From positions 1-64,000 of the forward strand of contig NZ_JBHOQR010000025.1 of NCBI RefSeq assembly GCF_042408815.1: DNA of 64,000 bases, in the 5' to 3' direction. The translations under genes were made by a program, and so were the position numbers. Source of the DNA: Thermoflexus sp042408815 (GTDB taxonomy: Bacteria > Chloroflexota > Anaerolineae > Thermoflexales > Thermoflexaceae). Positions 1 through 9,058 of the stretch are shown in pieces; the stretch's first letter is position 1, and every line of letters starts with the position of its first letter. The notes under the pieces were generated by a model, which was not told the origin of the DNA, made no database searches, and was given only the letters and a program-made list of their open reading frames with translations.

Positions 1-546
1 ATCCGTCGCCGGCCGTCCCCTCTTGATGAACTCCAGCAGCTGAGCGTCGGTCTGCTGCCGCACGAAGGCACTTGTGGTCAGATCCTTCCCCAGGCCGGGC
101 AATCCTTTGGCGTCCGGCCCGTGGCACGAGGCGCACGTGCCTAAGAACAGCTGCTTGCCATTCTCCGGGTTCCCCTGAAGTGCAGCCACCGCCGGCGGGG
201 AGGCCGGAGTCGATGATGCCGTGCTTCCCCCGGAGGCTGTTCCCGGCGAAGCGGTCTGAGGTTGAGGCATGGGATAGAAGATGACCGCCAGGACAACCAG
301 CAGGGCCAGGCCGCTGATCACGAACGGCCAAGGGCCGATCCGCTCAGCAGAGACCGCGGGGACAGCAGCCGCCTCGGTCGCCGGCGCGGGCGCTTTCGCC
401 GTCGCCGCCGGGGCTTGCCCGTAGGCCGCCTGGACCTCTCGGGTCAGCCAGGCCATGAGAATCGCCAGGAGGCCTCCCAGGATCAGTGTGGCCAGAAGAA
501 CGCCGACGGTCAGAAGGGCGATCTGCACGGGTGAAAGCGTGGGCAT
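1..546 (-). CDS. Membrane-anchored c-type cytochrome (C-terminus cut by window edge)
   Basis: The reading frame is open from an ATG at 546 down to base 1, so at least 182 residues are seen and the C-terminus is missing. There are two hydrophobic segments, about residues 8-33 and 73-91. They are separated and followed by Ala/Pro/Ser/Thr-rich linkers. A haem-binding CASCH motif (CxxCH) lies at residues 138-142. The product is therefore expected to be membrane-anchored, with a mono-haem domain on the outer face, acting as a small electron carrier. A GAGGTG ribosome site lies about 10 bases before the ATG. The partner complex lies outside the window, so the electron donor and acceptor cannot be named. 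Confidence 0.85.
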   Translation of the reverse strand, partial: MPTLSPVQIALLTVGVLLATLILGGLLAILMAWLTREVQAAYGQAPAATAKAPAPATEAAAVPAVSAERIGPWPFVISGLALLVVLAVIFYPMPQPQTASPGTASGGSTASSTPASPPAVAALQGNPENGKQLFLGTCASCHGPDAKGLPGLGKDLTTSAFVRQQTDAQLLEFIKRGRPATD

Positions 547-712
547 GAACATTCACCTCTGGAAGAGAATCGGCGTCGAGCATTCAGCTCTTCACGCTGG
601 AAGCGCCATGCTGCTCCCCTGGGTGGGGACAGACGGGTTGGACGCTTTCAGCCCCAGCCATCCCACCAGCGATTCATTGAGGTTTGGCATCCGGATGAAA
701 CCTGATCGAATT

Positions 713-3082
713 CTATGGGAGGGAAGAGGAAACGTCAACCGGGCTCCTGGCGTTTTTTGGGGAACAAGATCCAGATTCCGCCTCATGAAAGAGCGCAAGA
801 GGATCGCGAGCGGTGCGCTCGGGCCGGGTCCGCTCCTGGGCAGAGGGAAGCAGCCGATGGGCCAGCTGGAGCGTGAACAGCCAGGCCAAGGTGGATTCCG
901 CCCCCTGGTGGGTGCTGGGGCCGAGCGGCTCCAGGCCATCCCGGCATCCGCCGGTCTTTGGATCCGCCAGGGCACATCCCCGGTCGTTCCACCCGAGGAA
1001 CCAGCCAACGCACCGCTCCAGAACTTCCAGCCAGCGGGCATCCCGAGTGGCCTCCCAGGCCCGCGCGGCCGCCTCCGCCATGGCGGCTCCCTCCAGAGGC
1101 TGCTGGGCGAACCGGGCCCTGGATCCGCCTCGGGGGAACCATCCCCGGTTTCCGATCCAGGAGAAATGCCCACTCTGAGGATCGGTCTGGATTTCCACCA
1201 GCCATTGCAGGGCGTCCAGGCCCCATGCGACCCATCGGGGCTCACCCAGGCGATGCCCGGCGGCGATGAGGGCCGCCGGCAGAATTCCGTTATCGTAAGT
1301 GACCACCTCATCGCACCATCGCCAGCCGGGCCGGGCGTGAACCTGGAAGCGATCCGCCAGACGCTGGGCCAGTTCTTTTACTTCCTCCTGCAATCGGAGA
1401 TCGCCCGGAAACCGCTCGAAACCGGCCAGGCCCCCCAGAATGGCATACGCCCAGGGCCGCGGATGCTGAAACGCCTGACTGGCCGGCCAGGCCTCCCGGA
1501 ACAACGCGGCAGCGATGGCCTGGATCTCCTCCGGCCCGAAGGCCATGGCCTCCCCCAGTGCCCAGAGGGCGCGGCCATGGGCATCCTCCGATCCGGCTTC
1601 CTCGAGCCATCGCCGGTCATAGCCCATGAAGTTGCGGAACCGCCCGCGCTCGGGATTCCAGGCATGGATCAGAAACGCCATATAGGTCTTCATCAATGGA
1701 AGGAGGGAAGGATCCCGGCTTCGGGCCCATTCCCGCACCATCACCAGCAGCCCGCGGGCGTTGTCATCGGTGCAGTATCCAAACTGTCGGTGCGGGATCG
1801 TCCCCCAGGCATGCTGGAGAAGTCCGGTCTCATCGGTGAGCTGGCGCAGGTGCTCCAGGCGCACCGCCGGCAACTTCGATGGACGAAGGGGAAGCCAGGC
1901 CGGGCGATGAACGGCCTGAGGGTGTTCCAGGATCTTCCGGAACAGATCCAGATAGCGGCGGCCGATGATCGGCCAGGCCATCTCCCGTCCCCGCTCATAG
2001 GCGGCCCGGCGCAACTGCTCCCGCTCCTCCGGATGGGAGAGGAGGTGGTCCAGCGCGCGGGCCATGGCCTCCGGATCCTGGAAAGGAACCAGGAGGCCCC
2101 GTCCATCTCCGAGGATCTCTTGGGCATACCACGAGGGTGTGGAGATGATGGCCTTCCCGCAAGCGAGGGCATAGGTGAGGGTGCCGGAGACGATCTGCTC
2201 CCGCGCCAGATAGGGCGCGACATAGATGTCTGCCGCCATCAGGAATGTCAGCAGCTCCTCTCGATCCAGATAGCGATCCACGAAATGGATGTGATCCTGG
2301 AGTCCGGCCTGCGCGATGGCCTCCTCCAGGGATCGGCGGTAGGACTCGCCGAACCGGCGGCGGACCTCCGGATGGGTGGCTCCCACGATCAGATACAGGA
2401 GATCGGGATGCCGGGGGACAAGCGCCTTCATCGCCTCGATCACGGTCTCGATCCCCTTATTCGGGCTGAGCAACCCGAAGGTCATCAGCACCTGCCGCCC
2501 CTCCAGCCCCATGCGCGCCTTGTAAGGGGCGGGGTCCTCGAACGGCATGGCGGGGGCCCCATGGTCGATCCGAAGGATTCGCTCCGCAGGCACCCCATAA
2601 CGTTCTATCAGAAATTGACGCGCTCGCTCCGACATTACCACTACACGATCTGCCCGTCGGGCGAGAGCGATTAAGATCCGCCGCTGGTTCTCAGACGGCT
2701 CATAGAGGACAGTATGCATGGTGACCACGAGGGGTTTGCGCAAAGCGTTCACCAGATCCAGCACGTATTCACCATCTGTCCCCCCAAAGATCCCATACTC
2801 ATGCTGCAGGCAGACCAGATCCACAGAGGTCTGGTTCAGGTAATCCGCCGCGGCCCGGTAGTCTTGCGGGATCCCATCTCGGATCTCGAAGGTTACCTCA
2901 GGGCCGTAGGCGTAGCGCTGAGGCGGATTGGTGAGGGCTACAATATGGACGATCCCAGAGCCGTCCAGCGGCTCGCCCTGGGCTTCTGCGATCGCTTTTG
3001 CCAGATCGTGCGTGAACGTGGCGATCCCACACCGTCGGGGCACATAAGTCCCCACCAGGGCGACCCGGATGCGATCCTTCAT
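713..3082 (-). CDS. GT4-type glycosyltransferase fused to a C-terminal alpha-toroid (glycosidase-like) domain
   Basis: The protein has 789 residues. Residues 1 to about 370 form a GT-B glycosyltransferase of the GT4/group 1 type. The N-terminal strand is VALVGTYVPRRCGIATF, the second Rossmann half carries LMTFGLLSPNKGIETVIEAM, and the donor-site region includes REQIVSGTLTYALACGKAII. Residues of about 390-740 are helical, with the repeated Trp/Gly-rich turns of an (alpha/alpha) barrel as found in glycoside hydrolases (YCTDDNARG, FRNFMGYDRRW, WCDEVVTYDNG). The ATG at 3082 has a GGAGGTG site. A GH130 gene lies 207 bases upstream on the same strand, which suggests joint work on mannose-containing glycans. 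The exact donor, acceptor and role of the second domain are not known from sequence. Confidence 0.82.
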   Translation of the reverse strand: MKDRIRVALVGTYVPRRCGIATFTHDLAKAIAEAQGEPLDGSGIVHIVALTNPPQRYAYGPEVTFEIRDGIPQDYRAAADYLNQTSVDLVCLQHEYGIFGGTDGEYVLDLVNALRKPLVVTMHTVLYEPSENQRRILIALARRADRVVVMSERARQFLIERYGVPAERILRIDHGAPAMPFEDPAPYKARMGLEGRQVLMTFGLLSPNKGIETVIEAMKALVPRHPDLLYLIVGATHPEVRRRFGESYRRSLEEAIAQAGLQDHIHFVDRYLDREELLTFLMAADIYVAPYLAREQIVSGTLTYALACGKAIISTPSWYAQEILGDGRGLLVPFQDPEAMARALDHLLSHPEEREQLRRAAYERGREMAWPIIGRRYLDLFRKILEHPQAVHRPAWLPLRPSKLPAVRLEHLRQLTDETGLLQHAWGTIPHRQFGYCTDDNARGLLVMVREWARSRDPSLLPLMKTYMAFLIHAWNPERGRFRNFMGYDRRWLEEAGSEDAHGRALWALGEAMAFGPEEIQAIAAALFREAWPASQAFQHPRPWAYAILGGLAGFERFPGDLRLQEEVKELAQRLADRFQVHARPGWRWCDEVVTYDNGILPAALIAAGHRLGEPRWVAWGLDALQWLVEIQTDPQSGHFSWIGNRGWFPRGGSRARFAQQPLEGAAMAEAAARAWEATRDARWLEVLERCVGWFLGWNDRGCALADPKTGGCRDGLEPLGPSTHQGAESTLAWLFTLQLAHRLLPSAQERTRPERTARDPLALFHEAESGSCSPKNARSPVDVSSSLP

Positions 3083-3289
3083 GATCTCTCACCTCCGTTT
3101 TCTGGGATGGGAGAGACAGATCGCCTCAGGATCGGACCCGAAGAGGGGCGGGATGACACGGTTGGGCTGGATTTCAGGAAGGCCGGGCGACCTGCTTCCA
3201 AAAGCCCCGGAGAAGATCCATCGCGTAACGGCAGGCATCTGCCTTTACGGGTGGCTTCCACGCTTGCCGAGAGGAGGCCCCTTCCACCC

Positions 3290-4228
3290 CTATACGGGGG
3301 CATAGCGTAAATAATCCAGCAGCGCGCGCAGATCAGCCGTCGCCATGGCGACGCAGGTGTCCGCCGCCCCGTAATACATCAACAGCTCCCCGGAGTGGGG
3401 ATCCACCACCGCGCCGCATGGAAAGGTCACGTTGGGTACGTCGCCGATCCGTTCGTAAGGGGCGCGGGGGCCAAACACCCACTCGGCGCTGCGCCGGATC
3501 ACCTTCCGGGGATCCTCCAGATCCAGCAGGGCCATGCCGACGCGGTAAATCCGCCCCGATGCCGTCTGGCGCACGCCGTGATAAAGGAGCAACCAGCCCT
3601 CGGGCGTCTCAATCGGCTGAGGCCCCAGGCCCACCCGATCGGAATCCCACCAGCCCCCGGGGCGGGCTTCGATGATCACCGTGTGGTCGCCCCAGTGGCG
3701 CAGATCCGGAGAAAAGGAAATCCAGATGTTGGGGCGAGCTCCTGGCGCCGTGGGCATCGGGCGATGGATCATCGCCCATCGGCCCTTGAACCGGCGGGGG
3801 AACAGGCTGGCGTCCTTATCCTCCGGAGGGAGGATCGGGCCCAGCCGATGGAAGACTTTGAAGTCCGCGGTCGTCGCCAGGGCGACCAGTGGCCCGCCCC
3901 GGGAGTAAGCGACGTAGGTCACCGCATACAGGCCTTCTTCTTCCAGAAAGACGATCCGCGGGTCTTCGATCCCCCAGAATTCCTCGGGATGATGCAGGGG
4001 GTCTGGGAGCAGGGTGGGTTCGGAGTCCACCCGCCAGCCGCTTCGCCCATCGGGGCTACGGGCGGCCGTGAGATGAGAAAGGCCCTGGAAATCCTCCACG
4101 CGAACCAGGAGGAGAACCTCGCCGTTGAAACGGATGGCCCCTGGATTGAACACGGCGTTCGCTGGATACGGCCAGTCGGCCGCTGTCAGGATGGGATTTC
4201 CCGGATACCGATGAAAGAGCTCGGGCAT
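3290..4228 (-). CDS. GH130 family protein (beta-mannoside phosphorylase/hydrolase type)
   Basis: The protein has 312 residues and matches the five-bladed propeller family GH130, which contains beta-1,4- and beta-1,2-mannoside phosphorylases and hydrolases. Visible family features are the opening RYPGNPILTAADWPYPANAV, the segment FNPGAIRFNGEVLLLVRVED, GIEDPRIVFLEEEGLYAVTY with the Glu-Asp-Pro-Arg core, and WAMIHRP in the middle. No signal peptide is seen, so it should act in the cytoplasm. It is the first gene of a pair with the GT4/alpha-toroid gene. Synthesis or turnover of a mannan-like reserve or a surface glycan is an inference. Whether it uses phosphate or water cannot be told by eye. 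Confidence 0.85.
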   Translation of the reverse strand: MPELFHRYPGNPILTAADWPYPANAVFNPGAIRFNGEVLLLVRVEDFQGLSHLTAARSPDGRSGWRVDSEPTLLPDPLHHPEEFWGIEDPRIVFLEEEGLYAVTYVAYSRGGPLVALATTADFKVFHRLGPILPPEDKDASLFPRRFKGRWAMIHRPMPTAPGARPNIWISFSPDLRHWGDHTVIIEARPGGWWDSDRVGLGPQPIETPEGWLLLYHGVRQTASGRIYRVGMALLDLEDPRKVIRRSAEWVFGPRAPYERIGDVPNVTFPCGAVVDPHSGELLMYYGAADTCVAMATADLRALLDYLRYAPV

Positions 4229-4646
4229 GGGAGCTCGACTCCTGATCCAAAAGGATCGATCCTTGAAGAGGAGTACGCCGTCGCTTCCCCCGCAAGATCT
4301 GGAGATCGAGCGGGTTGCCTTCGGTTTGTCTCAGTGTCTTCCGACGATAGCCCTCCCCTTCCTCCATGGCAATGGCCTCGCGGGACGGGAAGGGGAAAGA
4401 GCCTCCATGCCGCAGAATCCTTCCTTGTTCATAAAATATCCGCTATCTATCAGAAGAAGATTAGAGGATCGGATCTCCGCCGCAAGGCCTGGCGAATGGA
4501 CCGATCGTCGCTTCCTAAATGGAAATCCGACCCGATGCGAGGCGCTCATTCTGCTCCCCGCTCGGGAGGCGGAGTTCGTGCCGAGACCTCACAGTATAAT
4601 TCAGGGCGGCACGCCGGATTTGATCCCGGAAAAGGAGCCATCGCCT
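4229..4646. other. Divergent intergenic region (418 bp)
   Basis: This stretch separates the minus-strand GH130 gene from the plus-strand sugar-nucleotide operon. Long frames crossing it show no recognisable protein and lack coding-like codon use. It holds a good -10 element for the plus operon near its right end, and an AT-rich patch at 4427-4460 that may carry further promoter elements. Nothing else is recognised. Confidence 0.5.
4595..4600 (+). promoter_or_regulatory. -10 element of the sugar-nucleotide operon
   Basis: A perfect TATAAT is found here, but no good TTGACA-like box lies 16-18 bases upstream. Transcription would begin near 4607. That is 40 bases before the AAAGGAG site and TTG start of the first gene, and it argues against the longer upstream frame. 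Confidence 0.5.
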
Positions 4647-5606
4647 TTGCGGGTGCTCATTACCGGTGTCAGCGGCTTCGTCGGCCGTCATCTCGTCTCC
4701 ATCTTGGCTCAGGAAACCGACTGGGAGCTCTGGGGATGGGCCCGGCGGTCGTGGGCCGGGATTCCGAACCGTCTTCAGCTGGCCCGGGTAGACCTCCGGG
4801 ATCCGGAGGCGGTGCGCCAGGGGCTTGCCCTTGTGCGACCGGAAGGCATCATCCATCTGGCTGCCCAGTCCGATGTGGCGGAATCCTGGAAGGATCCTTG
4901 GGGAACCTTCGAGACCAACGTGCGGGGCACCCTGAATCTGCTGGAGGGAATTCGGACGCTGGGATTGCAGCCCCGCGTTCTGATTGTGACTTCGAACGAG
5001 GTCTACGGCTTAATCCGCCCGGAGGAGGTGCCGGTTCGAGAGGATCATCCCTTCCGCCCAGCCAATCCATATGGGATCAGCAAGGCGGCCCAGGACTGGC
5101 TGGCCGCCCTCTACGCCACGGCTTACGCCATGCCGATCATCCGGGCCCGTCCCTTTAATCATATCGGTCCTGGTCAAGATCCCCGTTTTGTGGTCCCGTC
5201 TTTCGCCCGTCAGATCGCCTGGATCGAGGCGGGATTACAGGATCCGGTGTTGTGGGTGGGGAATCTAGAAGCCCGACGGGATTTCACCGATGTCCGGGAT
5301 GTGGCGCGCGCGTATCGCCTGCTGCTGGAGCGGGGAGAGCCCGGCGAGGTCTATAACATTGGGTCCGGTCGACCCCGTTCGATCCGGGAGGTGCTGGAGC
5401 TCCTCCTCGCTATGGCGCGGGTGAATGTCCGGGTGGAGGTGGATCCCCAGCGCATCCGCCCGGTGGAGATCCCTATCAGCGCGGCCGACACCGCCCGGAT
5501 CCGGGAGCGCCTGGGATGGGAGCCCCGCATCCCCCTGGAGCAATCCCTGCGGGATGTGCTGGAGGAATGGCGGGCCCGTGCGGAGCAACAGCGAGCGGGG
5601 AGGTAG
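4647..5606 (+). CDS. rmd: NAD(P)-dependent sugar-nucleotide epimerase/reductase, likely GDP-6-deoxy-D-mannose reductase
   Basis: The protein has 319 residues and is an extended short-chain dehydrogenase. The dinucleotide motif GVSGFVG lies at residues 7-13, and a YGISK motif supplies the catalytic Tyr and Lys. I chose a TTG start because AAAGGAG at 4631-4637 sits 9 bases upstream and the family begins right at this strand; the much longer open frame has no family support. It is followed 40 bases later by gmd. The pair would convert GDP-mannose to the 4-keto-6-deoxy sugar and then to GDP-D-rhamnose or a related sugar for surface glycans. A GDP-4-keto-6-deoxymannose epimerase or another epimerase is a possible alternative. 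Confidence 0.72.
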   Translation: MRVLITGVSGFVGRHLVSILAQETDWELWGWARRSWAGIPNRLQLARVDLRDPEAVRQGLALVRPEGIIHLAAQSDVAESWKDPWGTFETNVRGTLNLLEGIRTLGLQPRVLIVTSNEVYGLIRPEEVPVREDHPFRPANPYGISKAAQDWLAALYATAYAMPIIRARPFNHIGPGQDPRFVVPSFARQIAWIEAGLQDPVLWVGNLEARRDFTDVRDVARAYRLLLERGEPGEVYNIGSGRPRSIREVLELLLAMARVNVRVEVDPQRIRPVEIPISAADTARIRERLGWEPRIPLEQSLRDVLEEWRARAEQQRAGR

Positions 5607-5646
5607 AGCGCCCCATCTCTCAAAAACCCAGAGGAGGTGCGAGGGG

Positions 5647-6639
5647 ATGGCAATGGAGAAGAAGCGGGCTCTGATTACCGGTATCACCGGCCAGGATGGC
5701 TCTTACCTGGCGGAGTTCCTCCTGGAGAAAGGCTATGAAGTGATCGGGATGGTCCGACGCACCAGCACCATCAACTTCGAACGGATCCGCCATATCCAGG
5801 ATCGCGTCCTCCTGGTGCAGGGGGATCTGCTGGATCAGTCCTCCCTCATCGATATCCTGCGGGAATACCGGCCCCACGAAGTCTACAATCTGGCTGCTCA
5901 ATCCTTCGTTCCCACTTCCTTCAAGCAGCCGGTCCTCACCGGGGAATTCACGGCCCTCGGCGTCACCCGCCTGCTGGAGGCCATTCGCCTGGTGGATCCC
6001 ACCATCCGCTTCTACCAGGCCTCGAGCAGCGAGATGTTCGGGAAAGTCAAGGAGGTTCCCCAGAATGAGAACACCCCCTTCCATCCCCGCAGCCCGTATG
6101 GTGTGGCGAAGGTGTATGCCCACTGGATTACGGTGAATTACCGGGAGAGCTATGGGATGTTTGCGGTCTCGGGGATCTGCTTCAACCACGAGAGCCCACG
6201 TCGGGGGTTGGAGTTCGTCACCCGCAAGATCACCCACACGGCGGCGAAGATCAAACTGGGCCTGGCCCATGAGCTCCGCCTGGGCAACCTGGAGGCTCGC
6301 CGGGACTGGGGTTACGCGCCGGATTACGTGCGGGCGATGTGGCTGATGCTGCAGCAGGACGAGCCGGAGGACTACGTGATCGCCACAGGGGAAACCCACT
6401 CGGTGCGGGAGTTCGTGGAGCTGGCGTTCGACTATCTGGGGCTGGACTGGAAGAAATACGTGGTGGTGGATCCCGCCCTCTACCGCCCCGCCGATGTAGA
6501 TCTCCTGGTCGGCGATGCCACCAAGGCGCGGACCAAACTGGGGTGGGCGCCCTCGGTAACCTTCGAGCAGCTGGTGAAAATCATGGTGGACGCTGATCTG
6601 GAGCTAGTGAAGCAGGAATATGGGATCCGGGAGGGCTGA
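5647..6639 (+). CDS. gmd: GDP-mannose 4,6-dehydratase
   Basis: The protein has 330 residues. It converts GDP-D-mannose to GDP-4-keto-6-deoxy-D-mannose using tightly bound NADP. The motif GITGQDGSYLAEFLLEKGY begins at residue 12, and family-specific segments include SSSEMFGKVKEVPQNENTPF, the catalytic YGVAK, and CFNHESPRRGLEFVTRKI. The start ATG at 5647 has AGGAGGTG upstream; the longer open frame overlaps rmd and lacks family similarity. The gene lies directly after the putative reductase and almost touches the downstream phosphohexomutase, so the three are probably one operon for GDP-deoxyhexose supply. Confidence 0.95.
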   Translation: MAMEKKRALITGITGQDGSYLAEFLLEKGYEVIGMVRRTSTINFERIRHIQDRVLLVQGDLLDQSSLIDILREYRPHEVYNLAAQSFVPTSFKQPVLTGEFTALGVTRLLEAIRLVDPTIRFYQASSSEMFGKVKEVPQNENTPFHPRSPYGVAKVYAHWITVNYRESYGMFAVSGICFNHESPRRGLEFVTRKITHTAAKIKLGLAHELRLGNLEARRDWGYAPDYVRAMWLMLQQDEPEDYVIATGETHSVREFVELAFDYLGLDWKKYVVVDPALYRPADVDLLVGDATKARTKLGWAPSVTFEQLVKIMVDADLELVKQEYGIREG

Positions 6640-6640
6640 G

Positions 6641-8065
6641 ATGACGGTCATCCGCTTCGGCACCGACGGATGGCGCGGCCGCATCGCCGACGATTACACG
6701 TTTGCGAACGTCCGGCGATGCGCGCAGGGCTTCGCCCGGTGGTTGCTGGATACCGGCCAGGCGGAGGAGGGGGTGGTGATCGGCTACGATCACCGGTTCG
6801 CCTCTGAGCACTTCGCGGCGACCTGCGCCGAGGTCCTGGCTGGCAACGGCATCCGGGTCTATCTGTGCGAGCGGGCCGTGCCGACGCCGGTGATCAGCTA
6901 CGGCGTGGTCGCTCGCGGCGCGGCTGGAGCCATCAACATCACCGCCAGCCACAATCCCCCCACGGATAACGGCTTCAAGGTCCGCAACCGTTTCGGGGGC
7001 GCCGTGGATCCTCAAGGCCTCCTGGAGATCGAAGCCCGCATCCCCCCGGATGAGAGCGGAGTGAAATGGATGCCGCTGGCGGAGGCGCGGGCGCAAGGGC
7101 TGGTGGAGATCTTCGACCCAACCACCCCCTACATCGAGCACCTCCAGACCCTGGTGGATCTGGAGGCCCTCCGACAGGCGGATCTCACCATCGTGGTGGA
7201 TCCCATGTGGGGGAGCGGGGCAGGCTGGCTGCGGCGGCTGCTTTCCCCTGGGCGCATCCGTATCGTGGAGATCCACGGCGAGCGCAACCCGATCTTCCCC
7301 CGCATGAAGCGTCCGGAGCCCATTCCCCCCAACCTGGAGGACCTGCAGGAGCAGGTGCGGGCCTTGAAGGCCGACGCCGGGATCGCGACGGATGGCGATG
7401 CCGATCGGGTGGGTCTGGTGGATGAGCAAGGGGAATTTGTGGATCAGCTGCGCGTCTACGGCCTGCTGGCCCTTTACCTCCTGGAGGTCCGGGGACAGCG
7501 GGGACCGATGGTCAAAACGCTCTCCACCACCTCCATGCTTGAGAAACTGGGGGAGCGATATGGGGTCCCGGTTTATGAGACGGGCGTCGGCTTCAAGTAT
7601 GTGGCCCCGAAGATGATGGAGACCGATGCCCTCATCGGGGGTGAGGAGAGCGGGGGTTTTGCCTTCCGGGGGCATCTGCCGGAGCGGGATGGCATCCTGG
7701 CGGGCCTGTACCTGCTGGACTTCATGGTTCGGACGGGGAAACGGCCCTCTGAGCTCATCGAGTGGCTCTTCCGCTTGGTCGGCCCCCATTATTATTCGCG
7801 CATCGATGTGGAATTCCCACCGGAGCGCCGGGGGGAAACCCAGGCCCGGCTGGATCAGGCGCAACCGGAGCGGCTGGCCGGGCTCCGGGTCGTCCGGATC
7901 GACCGCCGCGATGGCTACAAGTTCTACCTGGAGGATGGGGGCTGGCTGCTGATCCGGTTCTCGGGCACGGAGCCCCTGTTGCGGATCTATACAGAGACCA
8001 CCGCGCCGGAGCGGGTGCCGCAGCTGCTCGCGGCGGGCCGCGCCCTAGCCGGTCTCGAGGGGTAG
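6641..8065 (+). CDS. Phosphoglucomutase/phosphomannomutase family phosphohexomutase
   Basis: The protein has 474 residues with the four-domain alpha-D-phosphohexomutase layout. The phosphoserine loop TASHNPP is at 101-107 (Ser103), the metal loop DGDADR at 251-256, the sugar-binding EESGG follows, and the phosphate-binding loop RFSGTEPLLRIYTE is near the C-terminus. It interconverts hexose 1- and 6-phosphates. Its place one base after the gmd stop suggests it provides mannose 1-phosphate for GDP-mannose, but glucose is equally possible from sequence. The ATG at 6641 is chosen over an upstream in-frame start because GGGAGG precedes it and the family begins with the IRFGTDGWRG strand. Confidence 0.9.
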   Translation: MTVIRFGTDGWRGRIADDYTFANVRRCAQGFARWLLDTGQAEEGVVIGYDHRFASEHFAATCAEVLAGNGIRVYLCERAVPTPVISYGVVARGAAGAINITASHNPPTDNGFKVRNRFGGAVDPQGLLEIEARIPPDESGVKWMPLAEARAQGLVEIFDPTTPYIEHLQTLVDLEALRQADLTIVVDPMWGSGAGWLRRLLSPGRIRIVEIHGERNPIFPRMKRPEPIPPNLEDLQEQVRALKADAGIATDGDADRVGLVDEQGEFVDQLRVYGLLALYLLEVRGQRGPMVKTLSTTSMLEKLGERYGVPVYETGVGFKYVAPKMMETDALIGGEESGGFAFRGHLPERDGILAGLYLLDFMVRTGKRPSELIEWLFRLVGPHYYSRIDVEFPPERRGETQARLDQAQPERLAGLRVVRIDRRDGYKFYLEDGGWLLIRFSGTEPLLRIYTETTAPERVPQLLAAGRALAGLEG

Positions 8066-8104
8066 AAATTCCTAAGCTGCCTGGGCCTGACAAGATCGGA
8101 ACTC

Positions 8105-8893
8105 ATGGCCGCGATGACGCTGATAGATACCCATTGTCACTTGGACGATCCCGCCTTCGATGAGGACCGGGAGGAGGCGCTGGCCCGGGCGCGGGAGGCC
8201 GGGGTGGAGGCCTTGGTGATCCCCTCGGTGACCCTGGAGCGAATCCCGGCCGCGCTGCAGTTAGCAGAGCGTTATCCCGGGATCTATGTGGCGGTGGGGA
8301 TTCACCCCCATGCGGCCTCGACCTTCTCGCCGGCGGCGCTAACGCAGCTGCGGGAATGGGCCCGGCATCCTCGGGTTGTAGCGATCGGGGAGATCGGCCT
8401 GGATTTCTATCGGGACTTTTCCCCCCGGGAGGCACAGCGCGAAGCTTTCCGGGCGCAGCTGGATCTGGCCGGCGAGCTGGGACTGCCCGTGATCATCCAT
8501 CAGCGGGAGGCTCAGGATGCCGTGATGGAGGAGCTGGAGCAATGGGTGGCTGCCCGTCCAGGCGCTCGGGGGATCCTGCACGCGTTCTCCGGGGACGCGG
8601 CGATGGCCCGGGCAGCCGCCGCTTGGGGATTGGCCCTGGGCATCGGAGGACCCATCACCTATCCTCGCGCGGAGGCGCTTCGGGAGGCTGTGCAGGCCGT
8701 GGGAGTCTCTCCGCTAGTCCTGGAGACCGATTCCCCCTATCTGCCCCCTCAGCCCTATCGAGGGCGTCGGAATGAGCCGGCCTATCTCCGGCTGATCGCC
8801 GAGGCCCTGGCGCGCGTCCTAGACCTTTCTCCCGAATATATCGCCGGGCAAACCACTGGAAACGCTCGGCGGATCTTCCGGTTCGAGGGTTGA
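8105..8893 (+). CDS. tatD: TatD-family metal-dependent deoxyribonuclease
   Basis: The protein has 262 residues and is a TatD-type amidohydrolase-fold nuclease. Metal ligands are visible in DTHCHLDD (His10, His12), in GEIGLDFYR, in HAFSG, and in ETDSPYLPP. Members of this family act as 3'-5' exonucleases or D-aminoacyl-tRNA deacylase-like enzymes. No secretion signal is seen. The gene follows the phosphohexomutase by 39 bases and could be read from the same promoter. An ATG nine bases later (MTLID) is an alternative start. Confidence 0.9.
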   Translation: MAAMTLIDTHCHLDDPAFDEDREEALARAREAGVEALVIPSVTLERIPAALQLAERYPGIYVAVGIHPHAASTFSPAALTQLREWARHPRVVAIGEIGLDFYRDFSPREAQREAFRAQLDLAGELGLPVIIHQREAQDAVMEELEQWVAARPGARGILHAFSGDAAMARAAAAWGLALGIGGPITYPRAEALREAVQAVGVSPLVLETDSPYLPPQPYRGRRNEPAYLRLIAEALARVLDLSPEYIAGQTTGNARRIFRFEG

Positions 8894-8970
8894 AGGAGGC
8901 GCTGAGGGATCTCCCGCACTCCATCATCCGAAGATGGACGATGGGATTTTGTGGAAAGATTCCCTCTCCT

Positions 8971-8999
8971 GTGACAGAACCGAGAGGCTGCTTTAAAAT
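8971..8999 (+). promoter_or_regulatory. Sigma-70-type promoter before the prenyl synthase
   Basis: GTGACA at 8971-8976 and TAAAAT at 8994-8999 are 17 bases apart, and each differs from consensus at one position. The predicted transcript starts near 9006, inside the longer open frame that begins at 9005. This supports the ATG at 9059 as the true start of the next gene. Confidence 0.6.
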
Positions 9000-9058
9000 G
9001 TGAGGTGGGCACAGCGCCCCCCTTTCCGGCTCGTATCCTGAACCCAGGTAAACCGGGA

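Noticed and set aside
455..2674. Very long plus-strand open frame (739 codons)
   Set aside because: It lies antisense to the GT4/alpha-toroid gene, shows no family motif, and arises from GC-rich codon bias on the other strand.
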